Part shown: positions 34,514-43,814 of the stretch, piece after piece
Position numbering within the stretch: position 1 is the stretch's first letter
How the letters are laid out: each line of letters opens with the position of its first letter
Origin: Clostridiales bacterium
GTDB lineage: Bacteria; Bacillota; Clostridia; Lachnospirales; Lachnospiraceae
Assembly: GCA_023663185.1 (NCBI GenBank)
Contig: JAMPHY010000015.1
Span: 1-64,000, forward strand
Direction: 5' to 3'
Length of the DNA stretch: 64,000 nt
Program-made: the position numbers and the translations under genes
The notes under the pieces: model-generated
What the model was told of the DNA's origin: nothing
Seen by the model: only the letters and a program-made list of their open reading frames with translations
Databases searched by the model: none

Positions 34514-36511
34514 ATGACGGCTAGGAACGGAATAAATATAAAATCCCATACAATTTTATCCATGCTGCTTTTGGCGTTTGTCTTAAGTCTGTGTTTTGGT
34601 ACGATGAAAATGACGGCGCACGCCGATAATGCGAATTTTGTTATTGGCGCGCAGCTAATGCCCTATAATGATGAGACCTTTGATATCAGCGTGACGATTG
34701 AGAATAGGGGGGACGATTGGGAAGGCGTGGCAAGGCTTAAAGTGCAGCGCAATTACAATGTTTATTCCAATTGTGCCTATGATACCGCTATATCCATGCC
34801 GCAGGGCAGCGTGAAGCAGTTTGTGGTAAAAGTGCCTAGACGCAGCTACACTTCCTCCTACATAATGGACAGTATAAAAATATCCCTGCTTGACAGAGAT
34901 TTGAATACCGTATTTTCAAGGGAGTTTAACAGACTCCTGCTTGAGCAGATTGATACCTTGAAAATGGGGATATTGAGCGATAATTATTCTGCGCTTACCT
35001 TTATGGATATGGGCGGGGATAAGCTGGACTATTATGATGGCTCGTATCCGATTAAGCTTGTAGAGATTAATCAGGATAACTTCTCAGACTCACTGGAAGC
35101 TTTGGATTTTCTGGTAATAGATAATTATAATACGGGCGTTTTGACGTCTGACGAGACTGCGTCGCTTGAGAAATGGAATAAAGATGGCGGTGTGCTGATT
35201 GTCGGAACCGGAGAGCGTGCGCCGGATACGCTTGCAGGTTTGGGGTATCTGGACGTTAGATATATAGATATGTATGAGGAGGAAGATGTTCCTATTCAGT
35301 GGAAAAGCTGGTTCAATTCGACGGGTGAGATGGAATTTGCCGTACTTGATTATAACGTTTTTTCATATGATTACTCGTATTATGAGGACAGTTATAATGC
35401 CGTTATGATGACATATAATGGCGACGGTGCGATAGGGGTGCTGCCCTATTCTTTAACGGAGCTTGGCAAGCTAGATGGTGATGACTATTTTATGACACAG
35501 AACGATTACATTTATCAGGTACTGAATAGTATAAGCGCCAATGCCAACAGACGCTATGATTCTGTAACGGCGTCTAACGACAAAGTTGCCTATACCAGCG
35601 ACAGGTTTTTATGTATGCTTGGCAATGGAGATGATTCTTTAAGCTTCGGGCTGCTTAAAATCATTATTGTCATTTATGTTATTCTTGCAGGTCCTATTCT
35701 CTATTTGATTTTGCGTTCTTTAAAGAAAAGGGATTTGTATTGGCTGACGGTGCCGGCGCTTGCGTTTATGGGAGTTATTATCGTCATGTTTGCGGGCAGG
35801 GGGCTTGAGGTAGTAAGGACAAGTGTATATTCCGTGACGGTATGTAATCTGTCTGAGCCGGACGACTGTATAACATATCTGCATTGTTATGACGCCGGTC
35901 ATAATGAATGGAAGCTGCGTCTTTGCGAGGGTTACGAATATGCGGCTATGACGCTTAATTCCGCCTATAACGGTAACGGAGATGACGATTATCATTACCG
36001 TGTATTAAAAGAGGGTGAGAGGCTGTTCTTTGGCGTAAGACCTGATACCAGCTTTGAGGACGTGTATTTTTATACCGGCAAAAAGGCAGGCGCACAGAGT
36101 ATGGGCAGTATCGAATGTAATGCGCCTTTGCATATGTATAATATGGAAGTAAACCGTATTGCCAATAATACGGAATACGATTTTGAATATCTTGCCGTGA
36201 TTGCTGAAAATTATCTGTGGGTTTATGATGGACTTGCGGCGGGAGAAACCTGTAATCCCTCGAAAATGAAGGAAATTTTTCAAGTAGAAACAGATAGTTA
36301 TTACTACTATGATTATATGAGTAAAGCAGAGGAGACGCTAAAAGCCGATAATAATGATATCATGGCGGCGCTTGGCGTAGGAATCAATACGGCATATGGC
36401 AGTCTTAGAACAGGAGAGATTGCTGTTGTTGGCGTTACGTCTGATTTCACTAAGACAGTAGACGATAACTGCAAAGAAAAAGCTTACGGCTGCTTTTATA
36501 TAATACAGTAA
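34514..36511 (+). CDS. Paralogue 3 of the five-copy membrane protein family
   Basis: This 665-residue copy has all domains: signal anchor, beta-sandwich, Rossmann-like domain (LSDNYSALTFMDMGG, GGVLIVGTG), two membrane segments around ILRSLKKRDLYWLTVP, and the conserved C-terminus. Differences from its neighbours cluster in the stretch after the Rossmann-like domain (about residues 255-345), which is rich in Tyr, Ser, Asp and Glu and may face a binding partner outside the cell. It begins 30 bp after copy 2 behind the same ACGGGGGATAAAACCAAC leader. No function is assigned. Confidence 0.88.
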   Translation: MTARNGINIKSHTILSMLLLAFVLSLCFGTMKMTAHADNANFVIGAQLMPYNDETFDISVTIENRGDDWEGVARLKVQRNYNVYSNCAYDTAISMPQGSVKQFVVKVPRRSYTSSYIMDSIKISLLDRDLNTVFSREFNRLLLEQIDTLKMGILSDNYSALTFMDMGGDKLDYYDGSYPIKLVEINQDNFSDSLEALDFLVIDNYNTGVLTSDETASLEKWNKDGGVLIVGTGERAPDTLAGLGYLDVRYIDMYEEEDVPIQWKSWFNSTGEMEFAVLDYNVFSYDYSYYEDSYNAVMMTYNGDGAIGVLPYSLTELGKLDGDDYFMTQNDYIYQVLNSISANANRRYDSVTASNDKVAYTSDRFLCMLGNGDDSLSFGLLKIIIVIYVILAGPILYLILRSLKKRDLYWLTVPALAFMGVIIVMFAGRGLEVVRTSVYSVTVCNLSEPDDCITYLHCYDAGHNEWKLRLCEGYEYAAMTLNSAYNGNGDDDYHYRVLKEGERLFFGVRPDTSFEDVYFYTGKKAGAQSMGSIECNAPLHMYNMEVNRIANNTEYDFEYLAVIAENYLWVYDGLAAGETCNPSKMKEIFQVETDSYYYYDYMSKAEETLKADNNDIMAALGVGINTAYGSLRTGEIAVVGVTSDFTKTVDDNCKEKAYGCFYIIQ

Positions 36512-36541
36512 TGACAAGGAGATACGGGGGATAAAACCAAC

Positions 36542-38488
36542 ATGACGGCTAGGACCGGTATAAATATAAAATTACATATAATTTTATCCATGCTGCTTTT
36601 GGCGTTTGGCTTAAGTCTGTGTGTTGGCATAATGAAAATGACGGTACACGCCGATTACGGCGATTTTAACATTGACGCGCAGCTATTATCTTCCGTTGAC
36701 GAAACCTATAATATCAGCGTGACCGTTGAGAATATGGGGGACGATTGGGAAGGCATAGTAAGGCTTAAAATGGAATACCTTGACCTTATCTATTTCGACG
36801 CCTGCGCGTATGATACCGCCATATCTCTGCCACAGGGCAGTATAAAACAGTTTGAGGTAAAGGTGCCTAAGCAAGCTCATAGCTTTATGGATTTAAGCGG
36901 CAGCATAAAAATATTCCTGATTGATGAAAATTCACAGCCCGTTTTTTCAAAAAGGTTCGACGAACTCCTGATTGTGAAAAAGGAAGCTTTGAGAATGGGG
37001 ATATTGAGCGATAGTTATTCTTCTCTTAGCTTTATGGCTGTGGGCGGAGAGGAGCTTGAATGGTCCGGCGGTTCGTATCCGATTAAACTTGTAGAGCTTA
37101 ATCAGGATAATTTGTTAAGTTTACTGGACTCTTTGGAGTTTCTGATAATAGATAATTATAATACGGGCGTTTTGACTGATTATGAGCTTGCGGCGCTTGA
37201 GAAATGGAATCGTAATGGCGGAGTATTGATTGTCGGAACCGGAAAGTATGCCAAGAATACGCTTGCAGGCTTGGATTATCTGGACGTCGAATATATAAAG
37301 GCATACGATGAAGAGGATAGTAGTTATTCATGGAGCGACAGCTTTGTTTATCCGGAGGATTTGTATGCTGAAGTCAGTTATATCTCAGCGCTGGTAAGGG
37401 AGAAGGGCGATGGCTCCATAGGAGTGCTCTCGTACTCTTTAACGGAGTCTGCCGGACTCTACAGCGACGCCTATATTTATATCATGCAGAACGATTTTAT
37501 TTATGATACATTGGATACTATAAGCTTAAGAGCGCATAAACGTTACGAACCTCTGATTAATATGCACGGCGTTAGCACCAGCCGTACCAGCGAAATGTTC
37601 TTATCCGCATTTGGCAATGGTAGAGATTCCTTAAGTTTTGGACTGTTGAAAATCATTATAGTTATTTACGTTATTCTTGCCGGTCCCGTACTCTATCTGA
37701 TTTTGCGCTATCTAAATAAGAAGGACTTGTACTGGTTTAGCGTACCGGCGTTGTCGTTTGTGGGAGTTATTATAGTCATGTTTGCCGGAAGAGGACTTGC
37801 GGTAGCGCGGACAAGGGTATATTCTGTGACGATATTCGATATGCTGGGGCAAGAGGATTGTATGACATATATGCACTGTTATAATGCAGGTCATAATGAA
37901 TGGGAGCTGCGTCTTTCTAAAGATTACGAATATGCCGCGCCTGCCTCAACCGACTACATATATGACGACGACTATGATTATCGTGTATTGAAAGAAGGCG
38001 AAGAGCTGTTTTTTGGAGCAAAGCCTGATAGCAGTTTTGAGGACGTATATTTTTTCGCAGGTAAAAGGGCGGACATACAGAGTATCGGCAGTATTGATTG
38101 CAATGAATCCATATATGCGGATAAAGTCAGAAGAATCAACAAAGTTACTAATAATACGGGATACGATTTTGAATATCTGGCGGTAATTGACGACAACAAA
38201 TTACGGGTTTATACGGGACTTGCTGCGGGAGAATCCTGCAATCCGGTGAAAATGAATTCAATTTTTACAATATCTACGGACCAATATTACTATTATGATT
38301 ATATGAGCGAGGCGTTGCAAACCGATAGGAGTGATATCGTAACGGCGATTGGCATAGGAATTGTCTCGGTATATTACCGTCTTGATACTGATGAAAAAGC
38401 TGTAATCGGCGTTACGTCCGATTTCATTAAAGCGGTAGACGATAACTGCAGTGAAGAAGCTTACGGCTGCTTCTACATAATACAATAA
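36542..38488 (+). CDS. Paralogue 4 of the five-copy membrane protein family
   Basis: This 648-residue copy has the same domain order and is about 20 residues shorter than copies 2 and 5. The gaps fall in the Tyr/Asp-rich variable stretch and near the C-terminus. Distinctive substitutions include LSDSYSSLSFMAVGGEEL in the Rossmann-like domain and ILRYLNKKDLYWFSVP at the loop between the two membrane segments, where the sisters have KKRD. The reading frame is intact. It begins 30 bp after copy 3 with the same leader. It is probably functional; whether it has a separate ligand cannot be told. Confidence 0.88.
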   Translation: MTARTGINIKLHIILSMLLLAFGLSLCVGIMKMTVHADYGDFNIDAQLLSSVDETYNISVTVENMGDDWEGIVRLKMEYLDLIYFDACAYDTAISLPQGSIKQFEVKVPKQAHSFMDLSGSIKIFLIDENSQPVFSKRFDELLIVKKEALRMGILSDSYSSLSFMAVGGEELEWSGGSYPIKLVELNQDNLLSLLDSLEFLIIDNYNTGVLTDYELAALEKWNRNGGVLIVGTGKYAKNTLAGLDYLDVEYIKAYDEEDSSYSWSDSFVYPEDLYAEVSYISALVREKGDGSIGVLSYSLTESAGLYSDAYIYIMQNDFIYDTLDTISLRAHKRYEPLINMHGVSTSRTSEMFLSAFGNGRDSLSFGLLKIIIVIYVILAGPVLYLILRYLNKKDLYWFSVPALSFVGVIIVMFAGRGLAVARTRVYSVTIFDMLGQEDCMTYMHCYNAGHNEWELRLSKDYEYAAPASTDYIYDDDYDYRVLKEGEELFFGAKPDSSFEDVYFFAGKRADIQSIGSIDCNESIYADKVRRINKVTNNTGYDFEYLAVIDDNKLRVYTGLAAGESCNPVKMNSIFTISTDQYYYYDYMSEALQTDRSDIVTAIGIGIVSVYYRLDTDEKAVIGVTSDFIKAVDDNCSEEAYGCFYIIQ

Positions 38489-38516
38489 TTATAAGAAAGT
38501 ACGGAGAAAAAGTAAC

Positions 38517-40523
38517 ATGACAGCCCGAATCAAGATAAATATAAAAGTTTCGACAATTTTATCAGCGCTGCTTTTTATACTCTGCCTAAGCCTTTGCTTT
38601 AGCAAAATGAAAATGACGGCGTATGCCGGTAGAGGAGATTTCAGCGTTGAGGCGCAGATGCTGCCTTCAAATAATGATACTTTAGATATTAGTGTAACTG
38701 TAGAAAATAAAGGGGACGATTGGGAAGGCGTAGTGCGAATTATGATAGAGCGCGGACATGAAGCTTATACTAACTGCGCCTATGATACCGCGATATCTCT
38801 GCCGCAGGGCAGCGTGAAGCAGTTTGTGGTGAAGGTGCCTAAATACAGCTATAATTCTACTACTATAAGCGGCACCGTAGAAATTCTTCTGGTTGATAAG
38901 AACTCAAAGCCCGTATTTTCTAAGGAGTTCGATAAACTATTGCTTGAAGCCAAAGGAGTTCTTAAGCTGGGGATACTGAGCGATGACTATTCTGCGCTTA
39001 CCTTTATGGATATGGGCGGAGATAAATTGAGTTTTTATGGAAGCTCGTACCCGATTAAACTTGTGGAGCTTAATCAGGATAATTTGTTAGACTCATTGGA
39101 AACTTTGGAATTTCTGGTAATAGATAATTATGATACAAGCGTTTTTACATCTGACGAGACTGCGGCGCTTGAGGAATGGAATAAGGACGGCGGAATACTG
39201 ATTGTCGGAACCGGAAGGCGCGCGGAGGATACGCTTGCGGGCTTGGATTATCTCGAAGTTGAATATGCAGGAATGTGTAATGCGCTAGATGTTGGTTATG
39301 AATGGGGCAGTTTCTATATTTATGCAGATGAGTTGGAATTTGCCTCCTTCGATTATTCAGATTACTCATATGATTACTCGTATTATGTAGATTCTTCTAT
39401 TGCCGCCCTGCTGACATATAAAGGCGACGGCGCGATAGGGGTGCTGCCGTATTCCTTAACGGAGCTTGGAAAACTGGGCGACGATGCTTATAGTTATTAT
39501 ATCTCTCAGAGCGAATTTGTTTATAAAGCGCTGGACTATATAAGTTCAAACTCCAATATACGATATGATACTGCTCCGCTTGATTCAACTTATAATCTTG
39601 CCGGATATATCAGAAAATTTTTATCCGCACTTGGTAATGGCAATAATTCTTTGAGCTTGGGATTTTTGAAAATCATTATAATTATTTATGTTATTCTTGC
39701 CGGTCCCGTGCTCTATCTGATTTTGCGCTTTTTAAAGAAAAGGGACTTGTACTGGCTGACAGTGCCGGCGTTGGCGTTTATGGGGATTATTATAGTCATG
39801 CTTGCAGGAAGAAATCTTGAGGTGGTGCGGACAAGGGTATATTCCGTGACGGTATGCGATTTGTCGGCTTCAAGGGACTGTATGACATTTATGCACTGTT
39901 ATGATGCAGGTCATGAGGAATGGAAGCTGCGTCTTGCTCCGGAATATGAATATGCAGCGCCTAATGAAGTCTATGTGCTTGCAGGCAGCAGCGCCTATCA
40001 TCATCGTATATTGAAAGAGGGCGAGAGGTTATTTTTTGGCACAGAGCCTGAGACCAGCTTTGAGGACACATATTTTTACGCCGCTAAAGATATGGACATA
40101 CAGAATATAGGCAGTATCGATTGTGATACGGCTGGCTCCCTCGTATATAATAGAAGGATAAGCGAAGTTACCAATAATACGGAATATGATTTTGAATATC
40201 TTGCCGTACTTGATGAAGATCATCTGTGGGTTTATAATGGACTTGCGAGGGGAGAGACTTGTAATCCCGATAAAATTAAGGAAATTTTTAAAATAAATGT
40301 GAGCAGTGGTAATTACTACTATGATTATATGGAGGCAGCACAGGATAAGCTGAAAGCCGGTAGTATGGATATTGCAGCGGCGCTTGGCATAGGAATTAAC
40401 TCAGCGTATAATAACCTTGATACGTTAGATATAGCTGTAATCGGCGTTACGAGCGATTATATTAAAGCGGTAGACGATAACTGCAACGAAAAAGCCTATG
40501 GCTGTTTCTATGTAATACAATAA
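38517..40523 (+). CDS. Paralogue 5 of the five-copy membrane protein family
   Basis: This 668-residue copy is the last of the array and the one next to the ABC exporter genes. The order is the same: signal anchor, beta-sandwich (LDISVTVENKGDDWEGVVRI), Rossmann-like domain (LSDDYSALTFMDMGGDKL, GGILIVGTG), two membrane segments with ILRFLKKRDLYWLTVP, and a C-terminal region ending AYGCFYVIQ. Its leader differs slightly from that of copies 2-4 (ACGGAGAAAAAGTAAC), and its signal region is the most diverged, which may make it the oldest unit of the set. It stops 14 bp before the ATPase gene, so translation is likely coupled. Confidence 0.88.
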   Translation: MTARIKINIKVSTILSALLFILCLSLCFSKMKMTAYAGRGDFSVEAQMLPSNNDTLDISVTVENKGDDWEGVVRIMIERGHEAYTNCAYDTAISLPQGSVKQFVVKVPKYSYNSTTISGTVEILLVDKNSKPVFSKEFDKLLLEAKGVLKLGILSDDYSALTFMDMGGDKLSFYGSSYPIKLVELNQDNLLDSLETLEFLVIDNYDTSVFTSDETAALEEWNKDGGILIVGTGRRAEDTLAGLDYLEVEYAGMCNALDVGYEWGSFYIYADELEFASFDYSDYSYDYSYYVDSSIAALLTYKGDGAIGVLPYSLTELGKLGDDAYSYYISQSEFVYKALDYISSNSNIRYDTAPLDSTYNLAGYIRKFLSALGNGNNSLSLGFLKIIIIIYVILAGPVLYLILRFLKKRDLYWLTVPALAFMGIIIVMLAGRNLEVVRTRVYSVTVCDLSASRDCMTFMHCYDAGHEEWKLRLAPEYEYAAPNEVYVLAGSSAYHHRILKEGERLFFGTEPETSFEDTYFYAAKDMDIQNIGSIDCDTAGSLVYNRRISEVTNNTEYDFEYLAVLDEDHLWVYNGLARGETCNPDKIKEIFKINVSSGNYYYDYMEAAQDKLKAGSMDIAAALGIGINSAYNNLDTLDIAVIGVTSDYIKAVDDNCNEKAYGCFYVIQ

Positions 40524-40537
40524 CTGGGAGGATAAAA

Positions 40538-41464
40538 ATGCTCTATATCAATGATTTGACAAAAGTTTACGGTTCTTATCTGGCGGTCAACCACTTGACG
40601 CTGCATATTCCGGCAGGGGATTTGTTCGGCTTTGTCGGACCAAACGGCGCGGGTAAGACTACGACTATCCGTATAGTCTGCGGTCTGCTAAAGGCAAGCT
40701 CAGGCTCGGTGCGTATCGGCGCTGAGTCGTCAGCCGTAGGAAGTAAGCAAATGAAAAGACTGATTGGCTATGTACCGGATTTCTTCGGCGTGTATGATAA
40801 CCTTAAGGTTAAAGAATATATGGATTTTTACGGCTCCATGTACGGTATGTATTCGCGGGACATTGCGAAGTTATCAGACGACTTATTAGAACTGGTTAAT
40901 CTTTCCGATAAAAAGGAAGCCTATGTGGACACGCTCTCAAGAGGTATGAAACAGCGCTTGTGCGTGGCAAGGGCGTTGCTGCACAGTCCTAAGCTGCTTA
41001 TTTTGGACGAGCCCAGTTCGGGACTTGATCCAAGAGCAAGGGTGGAAATGAAGGAGCTGCTTAAGAACCTTCATTCTATGGGGATAACCATTATCATAAG
41101 CTCGCATATTCTTTCGGAGCTTTCGGAGATGTGTACCAGTATCGGCGTGATGAATTACGGTAATCTGATGCTTGCCGGACGTATGGAGGATATCATGAAG
41201 CAGATATCTGGCGCAAGACGCATACATATCCGCATTATTTCCGAGATGGAGCAAGCCGTGAGAGTAATGCAGGAGCAGGCGTTAGTTAAGATAGAATCCG
41301 TCAGGGAGAATGAAATAATTATTTCCTATGGCGCCGCGGACGAGGAAATAAGCGGGTTAATAGGACGGCTTATTCAAAGCGGTGTGGTTCTTACCGACTT
41401 CCATATGGAAGAGGGCAGTCTGGAATCGCTGTTTATGCAGCTTACAGGAGGTGGCGCAAGATGA
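40538..41464 (+). CDS. ABC transporter ATP-binding protein (ABC-2/CcmA-like)
   Basis: This 308-residue ATPase has Walker A GPNGAGKTT, signature LSRGMKQRL, Walker B LLILDEPSSGLDP and the switch His in ISSHILSELSEMC. The first 220 residues are the nucleotide-binding domain; the rest is the C-terminal regulatory extension typical of exporters of the DrrA/NatA/CcmA group. GGGAGG lies before the ATG. It overlaps the permease gene by 4 bp (ATGA), so the two form one transporter. By analogy with gliding/Bat-type loci it may move or control a membrane complex rather than export a drug. Confidence 0.95.
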   Translation: MLYINDLTKVYGSYLAVNHLTLHIPAGDLFGFVGPNGAGKTTTIRIVCGLLKASSGSVRIGAESSAVGSKQMKRLIGYVPDFFGVYDNLKVKEYMDFYGSMYGMYSRDIAKLSDDLLELVNLSDKKEAYVDTLSRGMKQRLCVARALLHSPKLLILDEPSSGLDPRARVEMKELLKNLHSMGITIIISSHILSELSEMCTSIGVMNYGNLMLAGRMEDIMKQISGARRIHIRIISEMEQAVRVMQEQALVKIESVRENEIIISYGAADEEISGLIGRLIQSGVVLTDFHMEEGSLESLFMQLTGGGAR

Positions 41465-42405
41465 AAATGAAAATAAGATTAAATCCGATTATAAAGAAAG
41501 ATTTTCAGGTAGCGGCGCGCAGTATGCGTATAAGCTGGGGCTTGTTTGCTTATGAGGCAGTATTGGCAATGGCATATATGATAGCTATGTCGGTCATACA
41601 GGAGGTAAACGGCAATATTTACGGAGAGGGCAATATATATAAATCGTTGATATATCTGTTTCCGGTGCTTGCCATAGCGCAGCTTGTCATTGTCGCGCTG
41701 ATTGTGCCTATTATGACCTCTTCTTCCATTTCGGGAGAGAAGGAGAGGCAGACTTTTGATATCATGATGACTACTTGTATGTCGCCGTTTTCTATCGTGC
41801 TGGGAAAAGTATTCTCCGCCGTACTGCGCATTCTTTTCTATGTGGCGGCGGGAATGCCGATTATGGCGCTGCCGTTCGTAGTGGGCGGCTTAAAATGGAG
41901 CAGCCTGTTTTACTTTCTTTTAGTTGTAGTACTTATTTCGGTGCTTTCGGGAAGTATAGGGATTTTCTGCTCGTCGTTTTGCCGCAGGTCGATAACCTCC
42001 GTAGTTATGTCGTTTATCATATATTTTGTGCTTTATTTTATGACGTTTGTGCCCGCATTAACAGGGGTTGTCTGGAGTGTAGGCATAAATACAGTGGGTG
42101 GAGGCGCCAAAACAGAGAGCCTCTTGATTTTACTGCTTAATCCGTTTGTATTTTTTGAGGAATTTTTTGCAAATATTATGGCGGGGACTTCAATGCTTGG
42201 TACAGCAGACTTAAGCACCTCAGTATTTGAGAGCAATGAAGTGGGGATTCTTACCTTTGCTCTTGCAAGGGGGAAGCTGTGGCTGTTTGCGTCCGCTGTC
42301 TGTATCATTATTATGTCGGTTTTATTTATGCTTGCGGCGGCATGGAAGGTCAATCCCATGCACGCACCTTCACATAAGAAGAAAAGCAAGAAGGGGAGAA
42401 ATTGA
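41461..42405 (+). CDS. ABC-2 type transporter permease
   Basis: This 314-residue permease partner of the preceding ATPase has about six membrane segments, and the motif SSSISGEKERQTFDIMMTT after the second segment is the coupling region of ABC-2 permeases. There is a cytosolic basic tail (HKKKSKKGRN). It overlaps its neighbours on both sides by ATGA/TGATG junctions, a sign of translational coupling. The substrate is unknown; the nearby signal-anchored paralogues could be cargo-binding or accessory parts. Confidence 0.92.
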   Translation: MKMKIRLNPIIKKDFQVAARSMRISWGLFAYEAVLAMAYMIAMSVIQEVNGNIYGEGNIYKSLIYLFPVLAIAQLVIVALIVPIMTSSSISGEKERQTFDIMMTTCMSPFSIVLGKVFSAVLRILFYVAAGMPIMALPFVVGGLKWSSLFYFLLVVVLISVLSGSIGIFCSSFCRRSITSVVMSFIIYFVLYFMTFVPALTGVVWSVGINTVGGGAKTESLLILLLNPFVFFEEFFANIMAGTSMLGTADLSTSVFESNEVGILTFALARGKLWLFASAVCIIIMSVLFMLAAAWKVNPMHAPSHKKKSKKGRN

Positions 42406-43784
42406 TGAAGATGGAAAGAAAAGCTTTCTTACAGACAATCCGCATGTACTGTAGAAGAATTAATCTGGCGAAATTTGTCGATATAGCGTTGCTTTCGCTA
42501 TGTGTGGGGGCAGGAGTGGGAATTATCTTACAGGTATTGGCACTGATAGTGCCAATATATTATGTCAACCTATATACTGCGATTGCGCTGCTTCTTGCCG
42601 CTATGTCGGCAGCAGGGGTAATGGCGGCGCAGCATATTGATATGAAGCACGCCGCGCTTATTATGGACGGCTTCGGCTTCGGTGAACGGATTATCACGGC
42701 TTATGAAAATATGGACGAGGACGGGGAGTTTATCAGATTACAGCGCGAGGACGCCATGCGCAAGCTTAACGAGAATGGGGCTAAGATTCATATTCCGCTT
42801 TTTAAATCGTGGAAAAAACCGGCGCTTCTTGCTTTAATGTGCGCTCTGTTTGTAGGACTTGCCTTTATTCCCTCGGAGTCTAAAGAGCAAGCTAGAGAGC
42901 TGCACGAAGTCAGGCGAGATGCAAAGGAGAAGAGAAAAGAGATAGAAAAGACCGTGGAGGATTTAGAGAAGCTTGGAAAAGATAATTTAAGTGTAGAGCA
43001 GCAGGCAATGATACAGGAAATGATAGAGAGCCTTGAATCTTCCATGTCAGAATATCAGCAGGCGTCATCGGCGGAAGCTATCAAGACGGCGGACGAAAAG
43101 CTGAATTATAAATATAACGATATGAGTAATCAGTTATCGGCGATGGCGCAGAGTCTTCAAGACGGCGCAGAGGTTTCACCGGTAACTGCACAGTCCTTGC
43201 AGGCTATGGCGAAGAAAATGCAGGAGATGAACGGGGACAAGTCTCAGGGTGAAGGAGAGCTTGCGCAAAGTCAGGGCGGACAAGGGAATAAACAAAGCGG
43301 TGACGGTCAAAGTGGAGACAGTCAAAGCGGCAATGGTCAAAACGGTGAAGGTACGAACGGACAAGGTAAAGGTCAAAGCGGCAGCGGACAGGACGGAAAC
43401 GGCGAAGGCGGCGAAGGCATGGACGGTAACGGTCAGAATGGCAGCGGTCAAAACGGTGAAGGTCAAGACGGCAATGGACAAGGCAGCGATGGAGATGGCG
43501 GAACCGGTAACGGTCGGGGAACCGGCAGCAACAATACGCCGCGTGATTATGTCAGCGTTCCGAATGACATTGCCGATAACGAAAACCTTACCGGTAATTC
43601 CGTAGACCATGAGGAGTCTGAATTTTTCCGCGCTCCGAATGGCTTAAGCTGGGAAGGAGAGCATATTTCACACGACGCCGTTATCGGCAGTTATGAACAG
43701 AATGCCTATGAAGGTATCGCGGCGGGGAAATATCCAAGCGGTATGGAAAATGTGATAAAGGAGTATTTTTCAAGTTTTAATTAA
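42405..43784 (+). CDS. Membrane protein with coiled coil and Gly/Gln/Asn-rich linker
   Basis: This 459-residue protein is not assigned to a well-characterised family. Residues 25-75 form two membrane segments, and a third is near residues 140-160 (PALLALMCALFVGLAFI). A charged coiled coil (residues 165-225, REKRKEIEK-like) follows, then a helical Gln-rich region. Residues about 285-385 are low-complexity GQ/GNG/SGD/NGE repeats. A conserved-looking tail (EGIAAGKYPSGMENVIKEYF) ends it. The start is ATG at 42405, sharing one base with the previous stop, behind AAGGGGAG. Similar membrane/coiled-coil proteins sit beside MoxR-DUF58-VWA genes in other bacteria, so it is probably a structural partner. 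The linker may be a flexible tether. Confidence 0.75.
   Translation: MKMERKAFLQTIRMYCRRINLAKFVDIALLSLCVGAGVGIILQVLALIVPIYYVNLYTAIALLLAAMSAAGVMAAQHIDMKHAALIMDGFGFGERIITAYENMDEDGEFIRLQREDAMRKLNENGAKIHIPLFKSWKKPALLALMCALFVGLAFIPSESKEQARELHEVRRDAKEKRKEIEKTVEDLEKLGKDNLSVEQQAMIQEMIESLESSMSEYQQASSAEAIKTADEKLNYKYNDMSNQLSAMAQSLQDGAEVSPVTAQSLQAMAKKMQEMNGDKSQGEGELAQSQGGQGNKQSGDGQSGDSQSGNGQNGEGTNGQGKGQSGSGQDGNGEGGEGMDGNGQNGSGQNGEGQDGNGQGSDGDGGTGNGRGTGSNNTPRDYVSVPNDIADNENLTGNSVDHEESEFFRAPNGLSWEGEHISHDAVIGSYEQNAYEGIAAGKYPSGMENVIKEYFSSFN
43249..43540 (+). repeat. Short-unit repeats coding the Gly/Gln/Asn linker
   Basis: Imperfect units of 9-15 bp such as GGTCAAAGCGGCAATGG and GGACAAGGT recur in frame and code GQ-S/N-G-x units. 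Such repeats can shrink or grow by slippage in multiples of three, so length may vary among strains. Confidence 0.8.
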
Positions 43785-43814
43785 ACTTTAATTATAGAAA
43801 GGAACAGATTTAGC

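Larger units (their letters stand above)
31001..40523 (+). repeat. Five-gene tandem array of paralogues
   Basis: Five homologous genes lie head to tail. Starts at 32477, 34514, 36542 and 38517 give a period near 2.0 kb, and gaps are 30, 30, 30 and 28 bp. The first unit is shorter. The intergenic sequence and both gene ends are strongly conserved (for example the 3' end coding KAVDDNC..KAYGCFYIIQ), while the central ectodomain varies most. The array probably arose by unequal crossing-over. Confidence 0.93.

Noticed and set aside
43176..43610. Antisense frame rich in Thr, Val and Ala across the repeat linker
   Set aside because: The repetitive composition is only the complement of the Gly/Gln/Asn repeats.
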